Shown here one piece after another: positions 27,515 through 36,487 of a DNA stretch of 38,556 nt. The notes below the pieces were generated by a model that was not told where the DNA came from, did not search any database, and saw nothing but the letters and a program-made list of their open reading frames with translations. The stretch spans positions 1-38,556 of the forward strand of contig PCNA01000017.1 in assembly GCA_002490245.1 (NCBI GenBank), given 5' to 3'. The stretch is from Candidatus Bathyarchaeota archaeon B24-2 (GTDB lineage Archaea; Thermoproteota; Bathyarchaeia; Bathyarchaeales; B24-2). The position numbers were made by a program, and so were the translations under genes. How positions within the stretch are numbered: the stretch's first letter is position 1; every line of letters begins with the position of its first letter.

Positions 27515-27980
27515 CGTATTTCTCGATACAGACGTTCTGATAAATTGGCTTGCTAAAGAGGTAGATCCAAATACTGGGGAGGAGCTCTGGAGGGCTCCTC
27601 TGAGAATTCTCAAGGAGATCGAGGTAGGCGAGCTGAGCGGGTTCACTTCCATCATCAATCTCATGGAGATCATCTTTGTCCTCAGGCGGAAGAAGAGATG
27701 GAAGGATGAGAAGATAATCTCCACGATAGGCAGAATTCGAGAGATACCGAACTTCAGCGTGCTCATACCGACAGAGGCCGACATGATCTCGGCATACAGC
27801 ATTCAAACAGTTTTTGCCCTAGATCCCTTCAACAGCATCTATTATTCGATGTCCAGAAAGAGGATCGATTATATCATCTCAAGGGATTCAGATTTTATAT
27901 CGATAGTGAACAGTACAGAAAAGAAGCTAGTGGCATTTACACCTGAAAAGTTCCTGAAAGACGTGATGAAAAAAAGTTAA
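27501..27980 (+). CDS. PIN-domain ribonuclease toxin (VapC-like)
   Basis: 159 aa; ISVFLDTDVLINWLAKE...TSIINLMEIIFVLRR...ALDPFNSIYYSMSRKRIDYIISRDSDF (acidic PIN residues). Confidence 0.88.
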   Translation: MENISVFLDTDVLINWLAKEVDPNTGEELWRAPLRILKEIEVGELSGFTSIINLMEIIFVLRRKKRWKDEKIISTIGRIREIPNFSVLIPTEADMISAYSIQTVFALDPFNSIYYSMSRKRIDYIISRDSDFISIVNSTEKKLVAFTPEKFLKDVMKKS

Positions 27981-28039
27981 CTTCTTCTCAAAATATCGGA
28001 ACTCCTCCATGCCTATGGTTATCTTAAGATGACCTAAGC

Positions 28040-28303
28040 ATGGCAGAGAAGCCTAGATGGAAGGACGTCGGCGCTGTCTGGCTGAAGAAGGATAACATGC
28101 TTGGAATAAATGTGGATCTCGGAGTTCTAGGGACACTGCACGCAACTGGCTTTTCTGTTGAGGAGAAATCGCTGATGAAGAAGATCGAGAAAAAGCTTTC
28201 ATCGCTAAAGCCAAAAAGCGAGACATTTAATTGGTTCGACCGCCGGAAACTTCTCCCAGAACTAAGCTCGAATTACGTTCCACCCTCGGAGTCCTTCGAC
28301 TAG
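28040..28303 (+). CDS. Hypothetical protein
   Basis: 87-aa ORF directly downstream of the PIN gene, same strand. Confidence 0.5.
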   Translation: MAEKPRWKDVGAVWLKKDNMLGINVDLGVLGTLHATGFSVEEKSLMKKIEKKLSSLKPKSETFNWFDRRKLLPELSSNYVPPSESFD

Positions 28304-28559
28304 CTTCGCCCACTCAGGGCAAGCCTCGGCTCGAGTGCTTTTCCCGGGTTTTTAAATTTCTCGACTGTGATAATAATCTCCATAATGTTTGAGGTTCGAA
28401 AGTGTTGGAGGATTACATTAGGTGCGAGATAGACATGAAAGTTTAATAAAAACCCTTTTTAGATTGCTGGGGGGTTACTACTTTTTGATCTATCAAGAGA
28501 GACTCACAAACTACTCTAAAAGCGTGTCTATTGTGGGAGTCGCTTCCAAGTCTGGTTCT

Positions 28560-29180
28560 TTATGGTTTTTCCATAAAGAAGTAATTTGCGACGTGCGGCG
28601 TTCGGAGTAATTTCATTTCAATTATATGAAAATATTGTTCGAACAATTCTTTAAGCTCTCTTTGCGATGAGAAATATAACTTCATCCCAGACGGACTTAT
28701 TCTATATTTTTCTCCCGGATTACCAAATTCAGCACTTTGTTGGTTAAAGCAAACCGAGAGATATTTTCCGTTTCTATTTAATATCTTCGCCACGTCCTTC
28801 ACATACTTCTGTCTTTGCAGCGGCGTTATCTGATGTAAAAGAAACCATTCTAGAACGAAGTCGAATTTTTCTGTTATCTGTCCTAAATCGGCTATATCCA
28901 TAACTATAAAGCGAACTTTAACTCCCCGTCTTGCCGCATTCTCTTTCGCATATCGTATAGCCCTTTCTGATAAATCTATTCCTAACACATCAAACCCCTT
29001 TGAAGCTAAATAGATAGAATTGAAGCCCTCTCCGCAACCCACATCGATTGCTTTACATGGGGCGACCTTCCCGCTTTCTATTAGTTCTACTAATTCTCGT
29101 GGCGGCTCGGTTCTTGTCCAAGGTGCTCGTGGTTTTGCGTAATGTCTCTCAAGCACCTCTTTCACTTTTCCACTCATCAT
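28560..29180 (-). CDS. Class I SAM-dependent methyltransferase
   Basis: 206 aa; CKAIDVGCGEGFNSIYLASKGFDVLGIDLSERAIRYAKENAARRGVKVRFIVMDIADL. Confidence 0.92.
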   Translation of the reverse strand: MMSGKVKEVLERHYAKPRAPWTRTEPPRELVELIESGKVAPCKAIDVGCGEGFNSIYLASKGFDVLGIDLSERAIRYAKENAARRGVKVRFIVMDIADLGQITEKFDFVLEWFLLHQITPLQRQKYVKDVAKILNRNGKYLSVCFNQQSAEFGNPGEKYRISPSGMKLYFSSQRELKELFEQYFHIIEMKLLRTPHVANYFFMEKP

Positions 29181-29563
29181 CCCCGCTTAGTTTTAATTTG
29201 AACTAATTTATTAAACTTAGTTCTAGCTCAAATGAAAGGTCAAGAAATCAAAGTTAAGATTCTTTTTAGAGGATCGTTACGACCTACTCTCAACCTACCT
29301 AGAAATTCTGGTCTAGACCGGCATAGCGCTATATAAACCTTTGACTTCTAATTGAGAAAATCTTCAGAGAAATAAAATTTAAACTGAAAATCCCTCAGAA
29401 AACGTAAACGCAGACTGAACACCATTCAGCTACCTCCACGAACTATATAAACCTAGACTAAGATATAGGAGACAAAAGAATGGAGTCTCAGGACACGAGG
29501 TAAATCGGATTCTCCGATCCTTTCATAAAGACTATTAGCGTTCTCTCTCAATAAGTTTTTGAG

Positions 29564-30361
29564 GTGTGTTGGAGGTTGATGGAGAATAAGCTTAGGGTTT
29601 TGTTGGAGAAGGGGGAGCCCACGGTTGGGACGCATATCCACGTCGTCTGGCCTGGTGTGACAGAACTCATCGGCCATACAGGGATGGTCGACTACGTGGA
29701 GTTCACGAGTACCTATGCCCCATACGACCTTCACGACTTGGACAATTTGGCGAGGGCGGCGGAGCTGGTGGGTATGGCTTCGATGATAAAGATCGACCAG
29801 CAGCCACGTGTCTATCTGGCTGAGAGAGCGTTGGCCGCTGGAATCCAGAACATACTCTTCGCAGACATCAGGACCGTCGAGGATGCGGAGGAGGCGGTTA
29901 AAGCCGTTAAAGCCGAGCCGAGGGGGATAAACGGTGTGAGGATGTGTAGGACCGTAGGATACGTGTTCTGTAAGGGTTCCATAGCCGATTTAGCTAAGTG
30001 GTATGACCAAGCGGTCGTGGCTTTGATGATAGAGAAGAAGTCTGCCGTCGAGAACCTCGAGGAGATACTATCGGTCGATGGAGTAGACATGGTACAGTTT
30101 GGGCCTGGAGACTACTCTATGAGCATCGGACATCCGGGGATGCTTGACCACCCTAAGGTTAAGGAGGCGGAGCTAAAAACCATCAAGACCGCCTTAAAGA
30201 TGGACGTTCGACCGAGGGCCGAGATAAACAGCCCTAAAGAGGCTGAGAGGTACATAAAGCTTGGAGTGCGGGACTTCTGTATGGGGATAGATATGCTTAT
30301 CCTCTACGAGTGGATAAAGAATAACGGGCGGGAGCTCAGAAGGCTCCTATCTCAACTCTAG
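29564..30361 (+). CDS. HpcH/HpaI-family aldolase (start probably 29579, MENKLRVLL)
   Basis: 265 aa; GTHIHVVWPGVTELIGHTGMVDYVEF...ALAAGIQNILFADIRTVEDAEEAVKAVKAEPRGINGVR...VDMVQFGPGDYSMSIGHPG. Confidence 0.92.
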   Translation: MCWRLMENKLRVLLEKGEPTVGTHIHVVWPGVTELIGHTGMVDYVEFTSTYAPYDLHDLDNLARAAELVGMASMIKIDQQPRVYLAERALAAGIQNILFADIRTVEDAEEAVKAVKAEPRGINGVRMCRTVGYVFCKGSIADLAKWYDQAVVALMIEKKSAVENLEEILSVDGVDMVQFGPGDYSMSIGHPGMLDHPKVKEAELKTIKTALKMDVRPRAEINSPKEAERYIKLGVRDFCMGIDMLILYEWIKNNGRELRRLLSQL

Positions 30362-30365
30362 GAGG

Positions 30366-31094
30366 CTATACTTCAGGCGTCTCTGAACCTGCGGGGTAAA
30401 CTTCAACCCTAACTTTTTGCCCGTCTTTAAGCTTGAGCTTACCCCTCAGATATACGGGGGCTAGAACCTCTATAACCGAGTCGTCGTAGTGTGTACGCAT
30501 AGCGAATACGATGGCCCCCTTAAATTTATTCGCTATTATAGCCGGATAGCATCTTCCGTCACCGTAGGTTCTAGCCTCGTTTCTGAAGCCTTTAATCTCT
30601 ATCGCGGGGAAAGAGTCCAGCTCCCTCCTTAACATGAGGTCGTATTCAGATGTTAGCTTAAGGTTTAAAGTTCCAGGGTAAGGGTCGAATCCCAGCTTCT
30701 CTCGGAACTGTCTCCTATAATGTTCTTTCGAGACATAGTATGCTCCCTCACCGAAGCCGGTGAAGACCTGACCTTCAAGCGTTATAGGCTGGGGGACCTT
30801 AGACTCCAAAACTTTAGAGAGGGATGAGTGAAGCCTCTTTAGCTCGGAGACGCCAGCTTCCGTAGCCTTGATCAGACAGCCTTCACGAGTGATCTTCCTC
30901 TTTATCCATCCGACCCTCTCTAGCTCGATGAGATATCTAGAGGCGGTTTGCTGTGAGGCCCCTATACGCTGAGCTAGATACTCGGTCGAAGTCTTGACTA
31001 CCCTATCGCAGGCACCCATCTCCGCTAACTTATACAGTAGAAACAGTCTCCTCCACCGTTTCGCGTCCAGGCTAGAATCGAACATAGTGACCAC
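30366..31094 (-). CDS. ribK: CTP-dependent riboflavin kinase with N-terminal HTH domain (RibK/RbkR type)
   Basis: 242 aa; N-terminal winged HTH (EYLAQRIGASQQTASRYLIELERVGWIKRK) and kinase domain (GQVFTGFGEGAYYVSKEHYRRQFREKLGFDPYPGTLNLKL). Confidence 0.93.
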   Translation of the reverse strand: MVTMFDSSLDAKRWRRLFLLYKLAEMGACDRVVKTSTEYLAQRIGASQQTASRYLIELERVGWIKRKITREGCLIKATEAGVSELKRLHSSLSKVLESKVPQPITLEGQVFTGFGEGAYYVSKEHYRRQFREKLGFDPYPGTLNLKLTSEYDLMLRRELDSFPAIEIKGFRNEARTYGDGRCYPAIIANKFKGAIVFAMRTHYDDSVIEVLAPVYLRGKLKLKDGQKVRVEVYPAGSETPEV

Positions 31095-31223
31095 TGGTTT
31101 CTCAGAGCGCTACACTCAACCTTAAAGAAGGAAGAGAAGAGCTTAATAAAGGTTGAACGTTGTCAGATTTTCGTTAAGGGCCTTCAAGGTTTAACTTTTA
31201 AATCCAGACCCTTAAACATTAGG

Positions 31224-32435
31224 GTGGAGGTGGATTTTAAGTTGAAGATAACTGGTTTGAAGTGTGCGGTCATAGCTCAGACCCCGGTAGTTAGGATAAC
31301 CACAGACGAGGGGATAGACGGGCTAGGTCAAATAGAGGCATCCAAAAACTATCTTAAACCCCACGTTCTATTCTACGAGCGTTTCATCTTGGGAGAAGAC
31401 CCGACGAACGTTCAGCGGATAACGATGAAGCTACGTAGGTTCGGCGGGTTTAAGCCTTGGGGGAGTAGTGTAAGCGCTATAGAGATGGCGCTATGGGACA
31501 TCGCGGGTAAGGCCGCCGGCCTACCGGTTTACAAGCTTCTGGGGGGAAAGGTTAGGGATAAGGTGAGGGTCTACAACACCGCTACGGGTCCACGTCTCAA
31601 GGGCTACTCGCCCGAGGATTACGCCGAGAACGCTAGAGAGAAGCTAGCCTTACCGCATGGATTCAAGATATTCAAGTTTCCGTTAGGCTTTCATGGCGGT
31701 ATGTTCGCGTCCAACCCGAAGTTCTTTTACGGCGAGGTCGAAACCGGATATCCACATCCGAATAAAGGGTACGTCACAGAACTAGGATTAAAGCACTGCG
31801 TTGAATGCGTCAAGGCGCTTAAGGAGGTTCTGGGAGAAGAATACGGATTAGCATTAGACTGCGGTCCAGGCTTCCCCATACCCTCTGCGATAAAGCTCGC
31901 TAAAGCCCTCGAACCCTTCAACGTCATGTGGCTTGAAGACCTGATAACCGGAGATTACTATCCATACACCGAGGTCGAGGCCTTCAGGATAGTCAAGTCG
32001 AGCACCACCACGCCGATCCACACGGGAGAGCAGATATACCTAAGGGAGGGGTTCAGAGACCTGATCGAGAGGAACGCCGTGGACATCATAGGGCCAGACC
32101 CATGCGATGCGGGGGGAATAGCGGAAACTAAGTGGATCGCTGAACTAGCAGACTTACATGGAGTCCTCATCGCACCACATTCGGGTCTAAACGGGCCGAT
32201 AGAGCTCATGGCGGCCGTACATATGGCGGCAACCCTCCCGAAAAACTTTATAGCTCTAGAGTTCCCGTTCGCTCCGCAGGAATGGTGGGAAGGAAACCTG
32301 GTGAAAGGCTTAGAGAAGCCTGTCGTTAAGGACGGGTTCGTGGAGGTACCTGATAAACCCGGTTTAGGCATAGAACTTAACGAGAAGGCTGTAAGGAAGG
32401 TCTTGAGGGAAGAAGATAAAGACTTCTTCGAGTAG
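31224..32435 (+). CDS. Mandelate racemase/muconate lactonizing enzyme family (enolase superfamily) sugar-acid dehydratase candidate
   Basis: 403 aa; AIEMALWDIAGKAAGLPVYKLLGGKVRDKVRVY...WLEDLITGDYYPYT...PIHTGEQIYLREGFRDLIERNAVDIIGPDPCDAGGIAETKWIAELA...APHSGLNGPIELMAAVH. Confidence 0.94.
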   Translation: MEVDFKLKITGLKCAVIAQTPVVRITTDEGIDGLGQIEASKNYLKPHVLFYERFILGEDPTNVQRITMKLRRFGGFKPWGSSVSAIEMALWDIAGKAAGLPVYKLLGGKVRDKVRVYNTATGPRLKGYSPEDYAENAREKLALPHGFKIFKFPLGFHGGMFASNPKFFYGEVETGYPHPNKGYVTELGLKHCVECVKALKEVLGEEYGLALDCGPGFPIPSAIKLAKALEPFNVMWLEDLITGDYYPYTEVEAFRIVKSSTTTPIHTGEQIYLREGFRDLIERNAVDIIGPDPCDAGGIAETKWIAELADLHGVLIAPHSGLNGPIELMAAVHMAATLPKNFIALEFPFAPQEWWEGNLVKGLEKPVVKDGFVEVPDKPGLGIELNEKAVRKVLREEDKDFFE

Positions 32436-32514
32436 TCCCTCGGTAAAGGGAGCGTTCGACGTAGAGGTAAAGATGCTTCGGAAAGCAGAAAGCGGTTAGG
32501 AACCGTGGAGAATT

Positions 32515-33366
32515 ATGGTAGACTCAGTTAAAGTCGCGGGAATCCAGATGGAACCCAAGATTCTGGAGAAGGAACTAAACTTAGAGAGGTGTTTAGACTT
32601 CATACAGACCGCTGCCCGGCAGGGAGCTAAACTCCTCGTCTTTCCGGAATGTGCCTTAACCGGATACTGCTTCTCCAGCCTCGATGAGGGTTTATCCGTG
32701 GCTGAGGCCATACCGGGTCCGAGTACTGAGGCCATAGCTTCGGTCTGCAGGGAGCTAGAAGTCTACGTGGTGATGGGTTTACTCGAAAAATCTGGGAATA
32801 AGTGCTATAATGCCTTAGCTTTCGTCGGCCCTGAAGGCTTGATCGGAAGTTACAGAAAGATTCATCTGCCATATCTGGGAATCGACAGGTTCGCCACACC
32901 CGGGAACCGACCGTTCCGGGTTTACGATACGCCTGTGGGGAGGGTCGGCTTGAACATCTGCTTCGACGTTAGGTTTCCTGAGAGCTCTAGGGTGATGGCC
33001 CTTCAAGGAGCGGAGGTCATAGCGTTGCCTACAAACTGGCCTAAGGGGGCGGAGAGCGCCCCAAGGTTCATCGTCCATACGAGGGCTTACGAGAACCGGG
33101 TTAACTACATAGCCGTGGATAGGGTGGGGGTGGAACGCGGGTTTAGGTTTATCGGTCAAAGTAAGATAGTCGACTATAACGGGCGGACCCTAGCCGAGGC
33201 GGACGTGTCTAGAGAGGAGATTATCTACGCGGACCTCGATTTGAAGGCTACCAGAGAAAAACGTGTCGTTATAATTCCAGGGGAGTTTGAGCTTCCGCTC
33301 TTCGAGGGTAGGAGGCCTGAATTCTACGGTTTAATCTGCGAACGCGGGGAATCCGTCGAGTGCTAG
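32515..33366 (+). CDS. Carbon-nitrogen hydrolase (nitrilase superfamily)
   Basis: 283 aa; LLVFPECALTGYCF (Glu), GSYRKIHLPY (Lys), VGLNICFDVRFPESSRVMALQGAEVIALPTNWP (Cys). Confidence 0.94.
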   Translation: MVDSVKVAGIQMEPKILEKELNLERCLDFIQTAARQGAKLLVFPECALTGYCFSSLDEGLSVAEAIPGPSTEAIASVCRELEVYVVMGLLEKSGNKCYNALAFVGPEGLIGSYRKIHLPYLGIDRFATPGNRPFRVYDTPVGRVGLNICFDVRFPESSRVMALQGAEVIALPTNWPKGAESAPRFIVHTRAYENRVNYIAVDRVGVERGFRFIGQSKIVDYNGRTLAEADVSREEIIYADLDLKATREKRVVIIPGEFELPLFEGRRPEFYGLICERGESVEC

Positions 33367-33371
33367 GACGT

Positions 33372-34643
33372 TTAGGTTCCTGCTTCGAACGATTTCAGGT
33401 ACCTCTCCTGCTCGGGGGTTAGGTCGTCGATCCTTATACCCATCGTCTCGAGCTTTAGCCTAGCTATCTCCAAGTCCTGCTCTCTAGGCACCTCGTAGAC
33501 CCTCGGTTCCAGTCTCCCCTTTTCCTTCACCAGCCTAAGCACCGACATAAACTGGTTCGCGAAGCTCATGTCCAGCACCTCCGAGGGGTGGCCTTCAGCG
33601 GCTACAAGGTTAACTAGACGGCCTTCTGCCAGAAGGTATATTCTCCGCCCGTCTGGTAGGATGTACTCCACGTTGTTAGGTCTGATCTCCTTCTTGGATT
33701 TAGCCATCTCCTCTAGGTCTGACACCGAGATCTCGACGTTGAAGTGTCCTGCGTTGGCTAGAACGACGCCGTCTTTCATCAACGCTATGTGCTCCCTTCT
33801 TATCACGTCTTTGCATCCGGTGGCCGTTATGAATATGTCTCCTATCTTCGCCGCCTCGCTCATCGGCATGACCCTGTAGCCCTCCATCACTGCTTTAAGC
33901 GCCTTGATCGGGTCGACTTCACAGACCGTAACGTTGGCTCCCATACCTCTCGCCCTTAACGCTATTCCTCTACCACAGTGACCGTAGCCTACGACCACCA
34001 CGTTCTTCCCTGCCAGAAGTATGTTCGTGGCCCTCAGGATTCCGTCCAGCGACGATTGACCTGTACCATAGACGTTGTCGAAGTCCCATTTCGTCTCGGC
34101 GTCGTTGACCGCTATGATCGGGTACTTCAACCTGCCGGACTCGGCCATAGCCTTCAACCTATGGACTCCGGTCGTGGTTTCCTCGGTTCCCCCTATAATG
34201 CCGTCGATGACCTCAGGCCTCTTCTCGTGGATCGTGACCACTAGGTCTGCCCCGTCGTCCAACGTGATGTTAGGTTCAGACGCTATCACCTGGTCTATAC
34301 ACCAGTAATACTCCTCCCTCGAGAGCCCCCGCCAACCGAAGACCGCTACACCCTCCTTAGCCAACGCGGCCGCCACGTCATCCTGAGTGGACAGAGGATT
34401 GCATCCACACCAAGCTGTTTCGGCTCCGGCTGCCATGAAGGTTCTGACGAGGACGGCTGTCTCTTTGGTTATGTGCAGGCAGCCGCCTATACGGATGCCG
34501 CTTAGAGGCTTCTCCTTAGAGTACTTCTCCCTGAGCTTCATCAGAACGGGCATCCTCGACTCAGCCCACTCTATCTTAAGCAGACCTTGATCGGCTAAGC
34601 TTAAGTCCTTAACCTTAAACTTCACATCCATACACTCTCCCAA
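33372..34643 (-). CDS. ahcY: Adenosylhomocysteinase
   Basis: 423 aa; [40 protein letters not shown]...[48 protein letters not shown]...TGCKDVI. Confidence 0.97.
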   Translation of the reverse strand: MGECMDVKFKVKDLSLADQGLLKIEWAESRMPVLMKLREKYSKEKPLSGIRIGGCLHITKETAVLVRTFMAAGAETAWCGCNPLSTQDDVAAALAKEGVAVFGWRGLSREEYYWCIDQVIASEPNITLDDGADLVVTIHEKRPEVIDGIIGGTEETTTGVHRLKAMAESGRLKYPIIAVNDAETKWDFDNVYGTGQSSLDGILRATNILLAGKNVVVVGYGHCGRGIALRARGMGANVTVCEVDPIKALKAVMEGYRVMPMSEAAKIGDIFITATGCKDVIRREHIALMKDGVVLANAGHFNVEISVSDLEEMAKSKKEIRPNNVEYILPDGRRIYLLAEGRLVNLVAAEGHPSEVLDMSFANQFMSVLRLVKEKGRLEPRVYEVPREQDLEIARLKLETMGIRIDDLTPEQERYLKSFEAGT

Positions 34644-34706
34644 CTTGTTTACGGCCTTTAAGAGTCGAAGTTAATTTTCTCCCGAACCCACATAAAGTTT
34701 AGCTGG

Positions 34707-36020
34707 ATGATCAAGTTTAATTTAGGGGGAGCTATAGTCTTCTGGGGGTTTAAGGTGAAGCTTCTATTCCTAGTGCTGGACGGCGCCGCGGACAGGATGA
34801 ACGGGGAGACGCCGCTGGAGAAGGCTGAGGCAGACGGCTTAAACGAGCTAGTAAAACATGCTAAATGCGGTCTCCAGTATACGGTGGGTAGGGGTATAGC
34901 GCCGGAGAGCGACGTGGCTGTACTCTCGATCCTCGGGTATAACCCGCATGAAGTCTATACGGGTAGGGGGCCTTTGGAGGCCCTCGGTATAGGGGTTCGC
35001 CTGAGGGAGGGTAAGGAGGTGGTTTTCAGGGGGAACTTTGCCACCGTAGAACCTGAAAGTTTGAGGTTGATAGACAGGAGGTGCGGCAGAGACCTTTCGC
35101 TGAGGGAGGCTGAAAGGCTGGCTGAAACGCTTAACAGCTCCGAATTGAACAGCCCTGAAGGCTACTTTAAGGTCTATCCGACGGTTGGATACAGGAACAT
35201 CGTTATATTCGGGAGCGAGTTAGGCTTATCCGATAGGGTGTCCTCGACGGATCCGGCGTACATTCAGGTGGATAGAATATCGACTGCCCAGATGGGTTAT
35301 GAACCTAAAGTTAAGGAATGTACTCCGCTCGACGGGACAGAGGAGGCTTCGAGGACTGCGAGGTTGGTTAACGCATTCACCAAGGAGACCGTTAGGCTAC
35401 TGGACGAGCATCCGGTGAACCTTGAAAGGGTCCGTAGAGGTAAACTGAAGGCTAACTGCATAATCTTAAGGCAGGCTGGAGGGTCGCTGCCTAAGGTTAA
35501 GCCGATAAACGACCTGTACGGGCTTAGGTTCGGCTCGATAACCGAGATGCCGATAGAGAAGGGTATCGCCCGCCTCTTAGGGATGAAAGCCGTCGAATGC
35601 AGGTCTATACCCGAAGACCCTGAGAGAGACCTCGCGATAAAGCTAGACGCCGTAGACGAACTCCTGAAGTCGGTCGACGTCGTCTACGTGCATCTGAAGG
35701 GGCCAGACATACCCGGACATGACGGAAACTTCGAGAAGAAGGTTGAAGCGATAGAGGTTATAGACGAGTTCTTCGTGAAGAAAGTTCTCGAGAGACATAG
35801 TTTAGACGAGCTCTCCTTCCTCGTAACCTCAGACCACGCTACGCCGTGGAGGCTGAAGGCGCATAGCGACGACCCGGTACCTTTCATGGTCGCTTCTAAC
35901 AGGATTAAGCCGGACGGGATAGGGAAGTTCTGCGAGAGGGAGTGTTTAAAGGGGTCTTTAGGCGTGCTGGAGCATGGATGGCTCCTACTTCCTAAGGTAA
36001 TTCAGATGCTATCCGTTTAA
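34707..36020 (+). CDS. apgM: Cofactor-independent phosphoglycerate mutase, archaeal ApgM type (start probably GTG 34755, MKLLFLVLDGAADR)
   Basis: LLFLVLDGAADRMNGETPLEKAEADGLNELVKHAKCGLQYTVGRGIAPESDVAVLSILGYNPHEVYTGRGPLEALGIGV...HLKGPDIPGHDGNFEKKVEAIEVID...TSDHATPWRLKAHSDDPVPFMV. Confidence 0.95.
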   Translation: MIKFNLGGAIVFWGFKVKLLFLVLDGAADRMNGETPLEKAEADGLNELVKHAKCGLQYTVGRGIAPESDVAVLSILGYNPHEVYTGRGPLEALGIGVRLREGKEVVFRGNFATVEPESLRLIDRRCGRDLSLREAERLAETLNSSELNSPEGYFKVYPTVGYRNIVIFGSELGLSDRVSSTDPAYIQVDRISTAQMGYEPKVKECTPLDGTEEASRTARLVNAFTKETVRLLDEHPVNLERVRRGKLKANCIILRQAGGSLPKVKPINDLYGLRFGSITEMPIEKGIARLLGMKAVECRSIPEDPERDLAIKLDAVDELLKSVDVVYVHLKGPDIPGHDGNFEKKVEAIEVIDEFFVKKVLERHSLDELSFLVTSDHATPWRLKAHSDDPVPFMVASNRIKPDGIGKFCERECLKGSLGVLEHGWLLLPKVIQMLSV

Positions 36021-36037
36021 AGTCGGTCAAGGACTAC

Positions 36038-36481
36038 TTGGAAGGATGGAAGACCTTGATCGAGGTTAAGCCTATAGGCTTCGTCGTGAGGGAAGATAGC
36101 TTAGAAGACGAGTCCAAAGTGGTTTTGGCGGAGGAGTTCGCTGAGGGGTTAGACGGAATAGAGGGGTTCTCCCATGTCTACGTGATCTTCTGGCTCCATA
36201 AGGTTAAGAACCGTGAGAGGAGGGTGCTGAAGGTTCATCCCAGAGGTAGGAGAGACCTGCCTTTAGTCGGAGTATTCGCGACCAGAAGCCCTATGAGGCC
36301 TAACCCGATCGGCTTAACCCTAGTCGAGTTGGTCGAGCGTAAGGGTAACGTCCTAGTCGTTCGAGGTTTAGACGCTTTCGACGGTACTCCCGTGTTGGAT
36401 ATAAAGCCTTGCGTCTCGGAGACTGCCGGGAGGAAGTTTAGGTTTCCAGACTGGTTGGTAAGGCTTAAAGCCGAACCTTGA
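36038..36481 (+). CDS. trmO: tRNA (N6-threonylcarbamoyladenosine(37)-N6)-methyltransferase TrmO-like
   Basis: 147 aa; PIGFVV...LDGIEGFSHVYVIFWLHKV...RGRRDLPLVGVFATRSPMRPNPIGLTLVELVERKGNVLVVRGLDAFDGTPVLDIKP. Confidence 0.92.
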   Translation: MEGWKTLIEVKPIGFVVREDSLEDESKVVLAEEFAEGLDGIEGFSHVYVIFWLHKVKNRERRVLKVHPRGRRDLPLVGVFATRSPMRPNPIGLTLVELVERKGNVLVVRGLDAFDGTPVLDIKPCVSETAGRKFRFPDWLVRLKAEP

Positions 36482-36487
36482 GTTAAC

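Noticed and set aside
27188-27806. 204-aa and 106-aa minus-strand ORFs antisense to the VapBC pair
   Set aside because: They overlap the convincing PIN-domain gene almost entirely; no recognisable domain.
28422-28610. 62-aa plus-strand ORF overlapping the end of the methyltransferase
   Set aside because: No recognisable features and overlaps the 3' end of a well-supported gene on the other strand.
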